A DNA stretch of 64,000 nucleotides. It comes from Luzula sylvatica (Eukaryota > Streptophyta > Magnoliopsida > Poales > Juncaceae). The translations under genes and the position numbers were made by a program. The stretch is taken from assembly GCA_946800325.1 (NCBI GenBank), contig OX326958.1, forward strand, positions 67,560,366 to 67,624,365. Reading direction: 5' to 3'. The notes under the pieces were generated by a model. That model was not told where the DNA came from, did not search any database, and saw only the letters and a program-made list of their open reading frames with translations. This document shows positions 21,059-32,230 of this stretch, in pieces (position 1 is the stretch's first letter; each line of letters starts with the position of its first letter).

Positions 21059-21886
21059 GGGAGGGGAGTTGGTCAGGTGAGCATTGGACTATATCATGAC
21101 CAATCATATTCCTAGCCGTCCGATCTCATCAACTTGATTTTCATGATATGCCATTTAACTCCTCTCTCCGTTAAGTCAAAAATAGAAGGAAAAATCTTGT
21201 CTTTCTTCTTCTCGTGAAATTTTGGAAAGAAGCACAAGTTTCTATCAATACAGTGACGCTCAATTTCAAAACATGGAAATATTGCCTTGTTCATCCTCCT
21301 CCTCCTGGTCTCTTTCTATTGGTTGGTTCGACGGCTTTTACTTTACCTCTCTTTTCTCCTCAATTTTTTTCAGCCCAACTAATTCTTTTTACCGGCGATG
21401 ATGTCGAGAAATGGCAATGTCATGAATTGTTCTTTCTCGGCCCTATCGTCCAACCCTATTTTCATAGATGATGAATTTGTCTCCCTTTCATCCTCTTCCA
21501 ATGATCTTCATGACTTTTATATGTAAACTGTTCGACGAAATGTCTTTATAAATTTCTGAATTTTATAAATGTTTTCTTGAATTGAATAAATTTGTTTATT
21601 TGTCCACGAGCAAATATGTTGTTATGAATTTTTGATGTCGGTAACTCAAATAATGAACTAACTCAAAATTTTCTAAACATTATGCGCAAAAACATATAGA
21701 ATTTGTATACATGCTTTATGTATTTGGTTTACATAACTAACTCAAAATCTTATAACATTATGTGCAATAACAAAAATAATTAATAAAATTATATAAACAA
21801 TACAATTGGTACATAAAAATCAAATAGAATCAATAAACAATATAACATTATGGAGTAGACGAGAAGTCGTGGGTCCCACAAGGCTT

Positions 21887-22045
21887 CTACGACGACATGA
21901 ATTGATCTGAAGGAAGCAAACCTAACATGCCAGAAATGGTTTGTTTCATGGCGTCTACGGTTTCGGACGGTAGTCTTTTCAAATCACGCTCACATTCATT
22001 GACTCTATGTCTTGAATCAAATTCGCCAGAAATATATTCCTACAA
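21887..22045 (-). pseudogene. Captured exon resembling DUF760 plastid proteins
   Basis: Reading leftwards from about 22045 to a stop at 21887, the frame encodes about 45 residues, with RDLKRLPSETVDAMKQTISG followed by MLGLLPSDQF. This resembles the conserved block of plant DUF760 proteins, recalled from memory. The upstream part of that domain is absent. It lies inside the element at 21059-22889, so it is best read as a transduplicated gene piece. Confidence 0.5.
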
Positions 22046-22369
22046 CTTAATAGAATCATATCAAGAACAAAAGAAGAATGAATTCAATTGAATCACTGAG
22101 AGCAACTTACTCAATCGAATCGATCAATGGAGAACACAAGATCAAACTGGCTCCAGGGACCATATCGAAACATCTCCACTCTGCTGCATTTTGCGTCACT
22201 GATATCTGATTTTCAATTTTTCGACCTAATTAGGAAATAAACTAGAGTACGACAAAGTGAGAGTATCAAAAACGAATGAAAATCACTGAATCTCAATCCA
22301 TATTATTGTTTAAAGTATAATTCAGCTTGAAATCATTGAATTTCAATCCAACCAAAGACAATTAAAAAG

Positions 22370-22518
22370 ATGGAATGAAAATCAAAAGAGAAAAAGGCAA
22401 GATTTACCTTACTAGAGCTGCTAAAGAACCTGCCCCTAGCATCAAGACCATCAAAATAAGCAACATAAGAAGCAACAAGCACTGAAGGATGCCGTGAGTA
22501 CTCTACGGTTTCACGCAT
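22370..22518 (-). pseudogene. Second captured exon-like fragment in the Pack-MULE
   Basis: A frame with coding-like composition (EYSRHPSVLVASYVAYFDGL, then DARGRFFSSSSK) ends at a good donor (AGTAAG|GTAAAT). The family is not recognised. Just to its right (about 22503-22600) the word GCTAGGTCTGCA occurs twice. Confidence 0.35.
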
Positions 22519-22726
22519 GAGCCGCAGGCTAGGTCTGCATGCCCGTCAAGACTCAAGCCGCACGCTAGGTCTGCAAACCCGTTCACATTTAGTCTGGTAC
22601 CGCGGCGAGATCGGCGATTGCTACAGATTTCGCTTTGTACTCTACAGGCTACATGGAGATGGGGGGAGATCGAGAGAGTGACATTGAAGCCTTCTTGTTT
22701 CACGAGAGAAGAGATTTGATTTTCTA

Positions 22727-22938
22727 ATTTTAGGTGAATTAACAGATGTGATGCTTAACGGAGAGACAAAAGAATAGACAGAAAGTAAATATTGTTTAAT
22801 CATGATTTTATTTTGATGATAAAATCGGACGATCTACAAGTTGCATGGTGGTGATCTAGTCCAATGGCCATCGGACCCACTCCCCTCCCATTTTAGGTGA
22901 ATTAACAGATGTGATGCTTAACGGAGAGACAAAAGAAT
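22727..22938. repeat. 49-bp direct repeat on either side of the Pack-MULE right terminus
   Basis: The 49 bases 22727-22775 (starting ATTTTAGGTGAATTAACAG) recur exactly at 22890-22938. The first copy is inside the element; the second lies just beyond its inverted terminus. They are 114 bp apart. Confidence 0.9.
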
Positions 22939-23486
22939 TAACAAATGCCTGTGCTGATTGCATTCCAAATTTGTTATGTATATGTTAACAATTAAATCTC
23001 GCCGTTTTATCACTTACCAAAAGATCTTCATTTTAGAAAAACTACTGTTCAAAAGAACATTTGTTCTCGTGAAAATAAGTAGAGAAACCTTGACTTCATA
23101 ATTTTGAATAAAAGATCATTTAAGAAATTGTTTTTGTTGATTGTAACTTCACATTGGAAAAAGCTTCACTTGCGGTCTCTCATGCTAACACATTTGTTCT
23201 CATTCAGTCTCTCATGCTAACCCTGCTAACACCCATGTTTCGGCTTGAATTTGTTGCATTGAGAAATTTGAGGCTTCACTTGCGGTCAAGACACGCAATA
23301 ATAATACAAACAGCCCCTTGGTTTGAAAATTGAAAACCAACCCAGTACTTTTCTAAAATTTATTGAACTAGTCCTTAAATTTTGATGTTTTATCCATCTG
23401 GATCATATACCCTGCATATTCGGGTCACCTATGACGTATATTAAAAAGAACCAGGGGCTTAATGGGAATTTTGTGTACCATGTTGT
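22939..23486. other. Duplicated spacer (A = B)
   Basis: Matches about 62946-63457. No gene seen. Confidence 0.6.
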
Positions 23487-23697
23487 TAAAATAAAGAGAA
23501 AAGTCTGTTTTTGGTCCTTAACAATTACGGACTTGTTCAACTTGCTCCCTGACTAATTTTTTGTACATTTTTGCCTCCTGAATTTGCTATTTTTGTTCAG
23601 TTTGTCCTCTCCGTCCAATAACTCGTGCCCCCTCAGTTAAATGACTGTTAACTCATGTTATTTTATATAAATTATTTAACCCGACCCGAAACATTTA

Positions 23698-25357
23698 TTT
23701 TTTTTTTGAAAAGTTTAGAGTGGGCTTTATTGTCCCACTTCTAAAACTGCTACGTGTTAATTAAATAAAATGTGATTTTTACAAGAATTCTCATTACAAA
23801 TTTTAATGACCATCATCCATAAAGCTCTAATACTAAATCTCACAATTAAAACTCTAAACTAACTAAAAAACTCTTAAAACCAAATCCATTTCTTTCTTTT
23901 TGGGCTGTAACTAATTGATTTTACTTTGAAACTTGGGCCCAAAAGAGTAAATTTCTTTACCTTATCCTCAGATAGGAATGTCAATGGGCCGGGTAGAAAC
24001 CCGAACCCGCGGGTACCCGACCCGAACGGGGCAGGTAATACCTGAAAAAAATACCCGCGGGTCGGGTAATACCCGAAAATAATACCCGGTCCGGGTTCGG
24101 GTTCGGGAGAAATTTTTTACCCGCGGGTATACCCGTTACTCGAACCCGAACCCATACCTGAAAATTACCCGAAAATTACCCATAATAAGAAAATTTTGGA
24201 TGTTTTATGGATTAATTATTTGTAATATTTGGATTTTTGATGTATTTGTACAAGTTGTTTGTTTTATGTATTTAAAATTATTGATAATTTTACGTATTTG
24301 TATAATAATTTTTAATTTTTTAATTTTTTTAGATTATTTATTAATAATTTTCGGATAACGGATTCGGGTTCGGATATACCCGTTACCCGCGGGTTCGGGT
24401 TCGGGTATGGATTTTTACCCGCGGGTATTTTGGGTTCGGGTTCGGGTAATACCCGAAATTTCGGGTTCGGGTATGGGGGAGGCTTACCCGAACCCGACCC
24501 GCCCCGTTGACATCCCTGTCCTCAGACCTCCTCCTCACTCATTCACGCTATACCCTAGCGCCGCTCTCATCCACAGACTTCCTCCTCTCTCGTTCACCTC
24601 TTTCTTCGCCGACACCCTGCCCTTCTTTTTCATCTTCTCGAAACCCTAGCGTCGCTCTTCTCTTACTCCTTCCAAATCCAGGTACCCAAAACCGAAAACT
24701 TGAGTCTCCTTTCTTTTCTCTGTTTTCGAGCTTTGATCTTTTTGTTTTTACTTCAGATCCTTCTTTCTGTTTCGCCATTAAAACCGAAGTTTTCTCTAAT
24801 TTTTCCGTTAGATCCACCGGGAATATCTCTTCCACTTCTACCTGGTAATAATAACTATCACCTTGACTCTCCGTGATTTCTTCTGTCTCTTTTCTTTTTT
24901 TTTTTTGCTGCTAATTTTTTGTTTCTTCTTTTTATCCTTCGATACATCTCCCATGCATGCCAGATACTTTCAACCACGCTCTTCAATGGTCTTCTTCCTC
25001 CCTCAAAAGCTCTTTGGCACCTCTCCTTCCATATCCCGTGTATGAAGAACAAGGTAACTTGCCTATTGATTTCTTTTACTTTTTTATCATAGCATTCCAA
25101 ATAAGCTTCTTCGAGATTTGCTTTTAATTTGATGTTTGAAATTAATTTCAGTTTTCTGAATTCATCCCATACTTTCTGTACGTGGGAGCAACCTCCTTTG
25201 AAAAGATGAGTCACATTCTCCTCTTCTTCTTCACACATAAAACACCTAAATAATGTCCTCTCTTTTTTAGATTGTCCAATGTCAGAATTTTCTCTTGTAT
25301 ACTAATCCACATGAAAAAATTTATTCTCAGAGGTGCTTCAATGGACCAAAACCCGAA
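23698..25357 (-). mobile_element. 5'-truncated LINE inserted in the MULE left arm
   Basis: It is flanked by ACCCGAAACATTTA at 23684-23697 and 25358-25371, a 14-bp duplication. The poly(T) just inside the left flank is a minus-strand poly(A) tail. From about 25357 leftwards it encodes the zinc-binding domain found at the end of plant LINE reverse transcriptases (zf-RVT): INFFMWISIQEKILTLDNL, then, after a frameshift near 25245, CEEEEENVTHLF and WKERCQRAF, ending at 24858. The region 24527-24857 resembles a gene leader (AAACCCTAGCG twice on the plus strand); its origin within the element is unclear. Confidence 0.75.
23973..24518. mobile_element. hAT-type MITE (546 bp) nested in the LINE
   Basis: The ends are TAGGAATGTCAATGGGCCGGGT-like and, inverted, CAGGGATGTCAACGGGGCGG. 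The flanks are TCCTCAGA at 23965-23972 and 24519-24526, a perfect 8-bp duplication. The subterminal regions are dense arrays of GGGTAATACCCG/CGGGTTCGGGT words on both sides. Confidence 0.9.
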
Positions 25358-25562
25358 ACCCGAAACATTTAACCTGACCCGTTAAATAACTCTAACCCCT
25401 CTCTCTATCCCCTCTCTCTCTCTAACTCGTGCTCTCTCACTCCAGCACCTCTTCCTCTATGTCTCCAACCATCACAATGATTCTAGAACTCAATTCAGGT
25501 TGCAGACATTTTCTTTGGTTTGTTCATATATAAGAGAACTCAAATGAAATCCCATTGCATCA

Positions 25563-25994
25563 ATGACATCTCGAGTTATACAGCTCCCCTTTCTCTCCGT
25601 CGCCAATGTCAAAAGCACATCGAAATCAAAATTATTTTTTACGTCTAAGAAGAGCCACCTCATCTCTTTCAGAAAACCAACCAGTGTTATTTTCTCCTCT
25701 TTACAAGACCAACAAAAAGAGGAGCCGAGTTCTCCTCCTAATATTCTCATAGAAACAAGCTCGAATGACGCACACGAAAGCTCTTATTTGGAAAAATCTC
25801 GAGCGAAGGAAGAACAACAAGAGGTGGATTGGAAAGAAGATGAAGAGTTCAAGAAATTCATGGGAAATCCATCGATCGAGACGGCCATGGAATTGGAGAA
25901 GAAGAGGATATATCAGCAACTTAAGGCAATCGAAAGAGATGCTGAAGGGGGCGGCCCGATTAAGAAATTATGGAAACAAATTAAGCCGAATTAA
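25563..25994 (+). CDS. ORF carried inside the MULE, plastid-protein-like, 143 aa
   Basis: An ATG at 25563 opens an uninterrupted frame of 143 residues. The first 50 or so are rich in Ser, Thr, Lys and Arg with few acids (MTSRVIQLPFLSVANVKSTS), typical of a chloroplast transit peptide. The rest is hydrophilic: Glu/Lys-rich, then EFKKFMGNPSIETAMELEKK, a helical stretch, and a basic end (KKLWKQIKPN). It has no membrane segment. It resembles a small nuclear-encoded plastid protein, but I do not recognise the family. Because it sits between MULE termini it is probably a captured, processed-looking copy of a host gene; whether it is expressed cannot be told. Confidence 0.55.
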   Translation: MTSRVIQLPFLSVANVKSTSKSKLFFTSKKSHLISFRKPTSVIFSSLQDQQKEEPSSPPNILIETSSNDAHESSYLEKSRAKEEQQEVDWKEDEEFKKFMGNPSIETAMELEKKRIYQQLKAIERDAEGGGPIKKLWKQIKPN

Positions 25995-26395
25995 GGTCAA
26001 AGTTCAATCTTTATTTAGTCGAATTAAGGTCAAATTATTTCTGAATTAGGGGTTTTCTAGTCGAATTAGCTACTTATCCAACCCAAATCAAGTTTTAATT
26101 TATTTTTGTTAAGCTTTAGTCTACGATTGAACCATTGAAAAAACAGTTTCACTACATTTCCAAAATAATCGAAGATCTTGCAAACCCTAAACCCTCAATT
26201 TCCTTGCATGTATAATTTTATCCCTTATTACATCTCAAGTGAACTATGATCCAATTTCGATTCTTCAAATTGCAGGATTTGCTAAAAATTGGGGACAAGG
26301 AATTCTACTTCCTTTTACCAATTCGCTCAATCTTCGAACCTCGCCCAATTCCGCGACCAGGTTCAGGCACTTACATACCGCAAGACAGAGGTGCT

Positions 26396-26399
<4 letters not shown>

Positions 26400-26483
<84 letters not shown>
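26400..26483. repeat. Compound (GT)n(GA)n microsatellite
   Basis: About 18 GT repeats run into about 22 GA repeats, followed by GAGGCGCGAG. It lies inside the MULE right arm. ORFs through it are artefacts. Confidence 0.95.
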
Positions 26484-26486
<3 letters not shown>

Positions 26487-26927
26487 CGAGAGAGAGAGGC
26501 GCGAGAGAGACAGAGAGGAAGAGGTGCTGGAGTGAGAGAGCACGGGTTAGACAGAGAGGGGATAGAGAGAGGCATTAGAGTTATTTAACGGGTCGGGTTA
26601 AATAATATGTATAAAATAACATGAGTTAACAGCCATTTAACTGAGAGGGCACGAGTTATTGGACGGAGGAGGCAAACTGAACAAAAATAGCAAGTTCAGG
26701 AGACAAAAAGGTGCAAAAAATTAGTCAGGGGGCAAAGTTGAACAATTCGGTAATTATTAGGGACCAAAATCAGACTTTTCTCTAAAATAAACCCTCAATT
26801 CGTTTGAATTTAGAATTAGATGGTGATCCCTTTGGCTACAAGTTAATTTGGTCTTTTGCTTCAACAAAGGACATATTTGGTAGTTAAATAACTTCATCAT
26901 TACCAACATTTGAATTTAACATATACC

Positions 26928-27743
26928 AATGTTGTAAATTACGGTAAACGGTACGGAACGGTCGGGGACTGTAAAACGGGATTATCGTAAAACGGTGAAA
27001 AAACGGTGAGAAAACGATGAAAATATGGTCATCGAAATCGATAATAATTTAATTGAAATTATAGATGAAACCAAATGATTATATAATAATTCAAATTTTT
27101 AATAATAAAAAAATAGCATAAACAATGTTTAACCTAAACGTAACATCAAAACCCTAAGCAATTCTAAATTAAAAATATATAATAAGCCATGAATTAAATT
27201 AGAAATATAATTTACTCACAAATTTACTCAAAACCCTAAGCAATTCTAAGCCACTGTACCAATTTAGGGCCAATATTACTCACTGCCAAAATTCTAAGCA
27301 ATTCTAAACACAAATTATAAACAATTCTATGCAATTCTAACCAATTTAGGGCCCAAAATTACTCACTGCAAATTTGGGCGAGTTGCAAAATCAGTCGCAG
27401 TAACTGTACCAAGAGTCGCAAAATCAGTCGCAGCAAAATCAGTCATGCGCAGCAAAATCAGTTGCAAAATCAGTCGTAAATTTGGGCGATTCACTGTGTC
27501 AGAATTTGCATGAGAGAGAGAGAGAGAGAGAGAGACGAGAACCAGTTTGCTCGAGCGAGAGAGAGAACCAATCACGAGTCCTGTGCTTGACCGCGTCTGA
27601 GAGAGAGGACCGTGTGCGGGAGAGGAGACTGGAGAGTGAGGCCTGAGTGAGGTTCCAGAGTTCTGTGCCGCTGTGTGTCAACGTCTGGCCCTGCGACTCG
27701 CGAGAGCGATAGAGAGACTCAGAGAGGGAGTCTTGCTGTCATG

Positions 27744-27798
<55 letters not shown>

Positions 27799-28066
27799 TT
27801 ATTTAGTATTTGAGGCTTGAATTTTGTACTCGGGCTGAATTTTATGTTGGGCCGAAAATTATTTAAATATTCAATGATCCATGAAAATTGATGAAAAAAG
27901 GTCATTTTTCGGTATGAAAAACGTTTTTTTCTCAAAAAAAGGTCAAACACGTTAAAAAAACGTTTGACCATTTTTTCAAAACGTCTTGTAAAAAAGGGAA
28001 CGTTCTTCCACCGAAACACCGTTTTTGAACCGTTTTCACCGTTATTTGCCGTTTTTTACAACACTG
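26928..28066. mobile_element. Non-autonomous hAT element (1.1 kb), copy 2
   Basis: It begins AATGTTGTAAATTACGG and ends CCGTTTTTTACAACACTG, the same family as 10183-11296. The flanks are CATATACC at 26920-26927 and 28067-28074, a perfect 8-bp duplication. Copy B has the single site TAAATACCCCTTATC near 63594. The interior has GA-rich tracts (27509-27533, about 27746-27795) and no transposase frame. Confidence 0.9.
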
Positions 28067-28090
28067 CATATACCCCTTATCATATTTGCA

Positions 28091-28644
28091 TCTCAACATC
28101 CATAATTGTAAAGGCGTGTGGCCAACAGAAGTTTAAACACGAATCAGTGCGTTATTTGCTTTGCTACAATGCAACCTTTTCTTCAAATTGACAGTCGAAA
28201 AAGAATTAGTGCCGTATGTTGTCCATAGTTGTATCCTATCAACGGTTCGGATCCGGTTCGGATAGTGGTCATGCCAGATTCATATCCATATTATTTTTAT
28301 GATACGGAATTATTCGAATCCGGATACAGTTCGGATAGTAAACGTTTACTCATACGATTCGGATATTGTCTGATACGGATACATATATTGTTCTTTTTCG
28401 GATATTAAATCGGTTACTATGTTTCATAACATAACATTTTTTAACTATTTCCCTGTCCTCTTTTTCTCACTTCATTCTCTTTGTTTAAATATGTAAAATT
28501 TGTGACATGGATGATATATATAATTATATTTAAACGTGATTTTACGATTGTGATTTTAAATAACTCACAAATCATTAATAATCATTAATTTATATATATA
28601 TTTTCAGCTAATATCAAATAAGATGCATAAAATATATAAGATAT

Positions 28645-28675
<31 letters not shown>

Positions 28676-28771
28676 AACATAAATACATACTAAATTCACA
28701 AATAATATTTAAACTATCAGCAACAATTATAAATTAACAAATAAAAAATAATAACAATAAATTAATATATG

Positions 28772-28843
<72 letters not shown>

Positions 28844-30109
28844 GGGCCGGATTCATGGACAAAACATTATACAAAAATTCGAACACAAATTTATATCAAT
28901 GGTTAAAAATGCTTTGATGAGGAAGTAGGGAGAGGTTATGTTAATCACAACAACCGTTTATCATGGTTTAATCAGTGGTTGAAAATGTCTTATTCACTTT
29001 TTTGTCCAATAATTTGTCTATTGATATATTCCCATAATAATAATAAATAATAATACAATATAATGTGAAAATAATTTAGTCATGAAATACATGTACATAA
29101 GCTCCTCCTTATATTTTGGAATACATTTTTTTTTTATATTTCAAAATTCACCGTCAAATCCATGGTGTCACCCAAATACACAAAATCAAACGATGAACAT
29201 ACAATAATGTAGCCAAATACATTAATAATAATAATAATATGTATTTAAAATCATGAATATGCAAATACAATTTATCCAAATATACCATACCAAATCAAAC
29301 ATGTCCTATAATTAAAAAATATTAAAATCCACGTGTTAGCCTCTTATATATTTCAGTAATTTCAAAAGAAAAAAAAATAATTAATTTGACCACAAAACGG
29401 TGTTTTATAAAAAAATCGGTTCTTGTGTATATAGAAAAAATTGGTTCACTTTCTAGAAGCTTAGGTTGTTCAAAATAAATTTTCTTTGCTTAAGAACAAG
29501 AGCATAGCCAGGTAAACAAAATAACTTTTCTTTGCTTGAAATATATTGAAGTTGAGAGATTTTGGTAGAGTAGTGCTCAACGTATACTACCTAAACTGAT
29601 AAAATAGTGCCAACCTAGTACCCCCTTGATAAAAATCAATCGTCTTTTATTAACCACCCACCATGAATATGACCAGGTCCGATCTTGTTATTTTGGAGGC
29701 CTATGACCAACACCACCACATAACACATAATTTCGGATAAAATATATAACAAATAATTGTGAGATGAAAATCTTAAAATAATAACAAAATTCAACTTGAT
29801 TCTTATAAATACGACACATATACACACAACAAGCGAAGATCATGCATTGCACTAATTCTTAGATATTTCATCTTAGATATTTCAAACACCTTTAAATTTT
29901 ATCTTGAACATTTCCTCAAACGCCTTGATTGAGAAAATAATTTGATGTCATTGAGAAATGATGTGCACCAACCATTCGGACAAGAAAATCTCCCATTGGA
30001 AAAACCAATTTAAAGGTCGTGCTCAAGGTATTCATTGAGAAATAATTTCCTAGGTCATTGTGATATGAAATTTTTTTATGAATAATTTCATCAAACGTCA
30101 TTGAGAAAA
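28091..30109. other. AT-rich intergenic region with microsatellites and transposon debris
   Basis: About 28230-28400 is an inverted relative of the GGATCCG-rich hAT end seen at about 11490-11626. TAA-type microsatellites lie at about 28649-28672 and 28777-28841. No gene is supported. Confidence 0.6.
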
Positions 30110-30720
30110 TCTCCCATAATCATGTGTATGTTCTATCTTAAACATTTCATCGAACACCTTGACTACGACATGTAAAAACATATTTTTTTATGAATAAATT
30201 TCTCATAAAAATGATTGTCTTGCACTATATCATTGTAATAACGTATTAAATTCATTTTTGGAAATATAAATTCATGTTTATATTTTATGTTAGACATTTC
30301 ATCGAACACGACCCATTATTTTTTACTCAACACATACACATTCCAAAAAAATAGAGACCTCGCATTTTTGGAGGCCTCCCATTGCAGTACATCATTGATA
30401 TAACCATAGAAATCAATTGCTCAAAACAAAAATCTCTCGTAATCATGTTTACGTTCTATCTTAAAAATTTCATCAAACACCTTGACTACGACATGCAAAA
30501 ACATATTTTCTATAAATAAATTTCTCATAAAAATGGTTTCCTCGCTATATCATTATAATAGCGTATTAGACTCATTTTTGAAAATATAACTTTATTAAAA
30601 TTATGTTTGTATTTTATGTTAAACATTTCATCGAACACCTTGAGCACGATCCGTTATTTTTTTTTCCAACACATAACATTCCAAAAAAATGAAGGCCTCG
30701 CATTTTTGGAGGCATGTGAC
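30110..30720. repeat. Tandem duplication, unit about 310 bp
   Basis: 30115-30385 and 30438-30715 share long stretches, including ACCTTGACTACGACATG, AATAAATTTCTCATAAAAAT and CCTCGCATTTTTGGAGGC. Divergence is moderate. A palindromic GGCCGGCC word follows at about 30747. No coding potential is seen. Confidence 0.8.
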
Positions 30721-31363
30721 GCCCGCCAAGCCGGCCAATGGCAAGGGCCGGCCCTGAATATGACCGTATTGATTTTGTTGAAAATAAAATATATCGTAAA
30801 TAAAATCCAATAAATTATTCTATATGCTATAATATATCATTCTGTGTAATAAAATACACCTAGTAAACTTAAATAGAATATAGTTATTATTTTATGTATA
30901 ATAATATATAATATATCATTATTAACATGTTTGATTTGTGGTAAAAGAAATAGTTGGAAAATCTAAATACCATAAGTTGTTATTTTCTCATGTTTGGATT
31001 GATGTATCTGATTGGAGTTCCTGCATTTTGAGATATCCTAAACAAAAAACTACAGTATTTTTATTTCTCCTCAATTTTCCGAGAAAATAGTTGCAGTATC
31101 TGAAATTTTTTGGCGGGAATAAAAAATTGTTTCTCTTCTCCATTACCGTCTCTTACATTTGATTTTTATGTTTTTCTGCACGATTGAAAAGACCATTGAC
31201 ATTTTTATTTTCTAGGACTGACTCCTTTATATTTTTCGAGGCATTTTTCGATCGGTCAAGTTTACATGCGATTACAATGTACTTTGTTAACATAAATTAT
31301 CATTACTTTAAATTAGTTTATATGTTATAATTAACACAATTTTATTTATAGGATTAGTATTAA

Positions 31364-31392
31364 CTAGCATTGTGCCCGCACAATTGCGCGGG
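31364..31392 (-). mobile_element. Helitron-like 3' terminus (minus strand)
   Basis: On the minus strand the stem-loop CCCGCGCAATTGTGCGGG is followed by CACAATG and CTAG, then T. This is the canonical Helitron 3' end (hairpin, CTRR, insertion before T). The element body would extend to higher coordinates; its 5' TC end was not located. Confidence 0.65.
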
Positions 31393-31399
31393 TTTTACT

Positions 31400-32230
31400 C
31401 TATGTTTTAAGTTAATATATTTAATTAACATGATAACTAACACATGTTAGTTATTAATTTCATACGTAATTGACATTTATTCGAATTTATAAATTTGAAT
31501 CAATATTAATAATATTTAATGATATGTTCTAATTATCACGTTAATAAAATACAATAACACAAATATGGAGAATACGGCTGGTACATTTTGGAAGTTCATA
31601 AAATTTTATATTTTTTTTATGAAAAGTACAACTGATATTCATTAATATCTAACATGTGATAATTAATGTGATAATTTTTCATATTTTTACTATTGCATTT
31701 ACTATTGCATTTAATTAATATTAATAATATTCATTAATATCTAACTGAGAATACGGCTGGTATATTTTTCATATTTTTACTATTGCATTTAATTAATGTG
31801 ATAATTAGAACATATCATTAAATATTCATTAATATTGATTTAAATTTATGAATTCGAATTAATGTCAATTACTTATTAAATTAATGTCTAACATGTGTTA
31901 GTTATCATGTTAATGAAATAAATTAACTTATAACATATAACATGTTAGAGTAACATTTGGGGAAGAATATAAATTTTTCAATTGAAAAAAAAAATGACAC
32001 GTGTCTCATTTTCCTCATATGTTATGGATTAGTTATATGTATAATTTATGAATTCGAACTAATGTTAATTACGTATTAAATTAATATCAAACATGTGTCT
32101 ATTATCATGTTAATTAAATATATCAACATAAACATAAAACATGTTGTGGTAAAATTTCGGGGAACATACCAATTATTCAATTGAAAATTTCAAAAAAAAA
32201 AAAAAGCCAGGTGTCCACATATGATGATAT
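31400..32230. repeat. AT-rich imperfect repeats in the probable Helitron body
   Basis: Words such as AACATGTGT(C/T)AGTTATCATGTTAAT and TTCAATTGAAAA recur at about 31430-31460, 31890-31990 and 32095-32200, some inverted. No protein is recognised. Confidence 0.5.

Larger units (their letters stand above)
21059..22889. mobile_element. Pack-MULE-like element with long inverted termini
   Basis: It begins GGGAGGGGAGTTGGTC and ends with the inverse of GGGAGGGGAGTGGGTC. The similarity of the two ends continues for roughly 130 bp with gaps (CATTGGACTA, GTCCGAT, CTCTCCGTTAAG on both sides). Long terminal inverted repeats suggest a Mutator-like element. Copy B lacks the block entirely. The left flank is ATTATCAAA; ATTAACAAA occurs at 22936-22944, after a 49-bp extra repeat, and may be the other target copy. 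The interior holds gene fragments on the minus strand and no transposase. Confidence 0.7.
23496..26782. mobile_element. Mutator-like element with about 200-bp terminal inverted repeats
   Basis: It begins GAGAAAAGTCTGTTTTTGGT and ends with the inverse of GAGAAAAGTCTGATTTTGGT. Similarity between the ends continues for about 200 bp, through the word TATTTAACCCGACCCG. The flanks are TAAAATAAA at 23487-23495 and 26783-26791, a perfect 9-bp duplication, which is diagnostic of Mutator-like elements. Copy B has the single empty site TAAAATAAACCC near 63458. There is no transposase. The cargo is a short plastid-protein-like ORF. A LINE and a hAT MITE are nested in the left arm. Confidence 0.93.
16276..28090 (+). 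repeat. Segmental duplication, copy A (expanded by transposons)
   Basis: The low-copy backbone (16276-18251, 19992-21058, about 22939-23495, 26783-26927, 28067 to about 28085) matches 60317-63615 in the same order and orientation at high identity. Five blocks are absent from copy B, and four of these are recognisable insertions with target duplications or inverted ends. The left edge falls inside the DUF247 pseudogene. The right edge cannot be fixed, because copy B is cut by a LINE there. Confidence 0.9.

Noticed and set aside
24507..24848. 113-residue plus-strand Ser/Leu-rich ORF
   Set aside because: Low-complexity frame in leader-like sequence; no domain and no supporting splice structure.
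26246..26578. 110-residue ORF through the (GT)n(GA)n tract
   Set aside because: Encodes only VCVCVC and RERERE repeats; a microsatellite artefact. The same applies to the Ser/Leu-repeat frames near 27678-28019 and 54130-54420.
30735..30765. GC-rich palindrome around GGGCCGGCCC
   Set aside because: Could be a hAT end, but no matching inverted terminus or target duplication was found.
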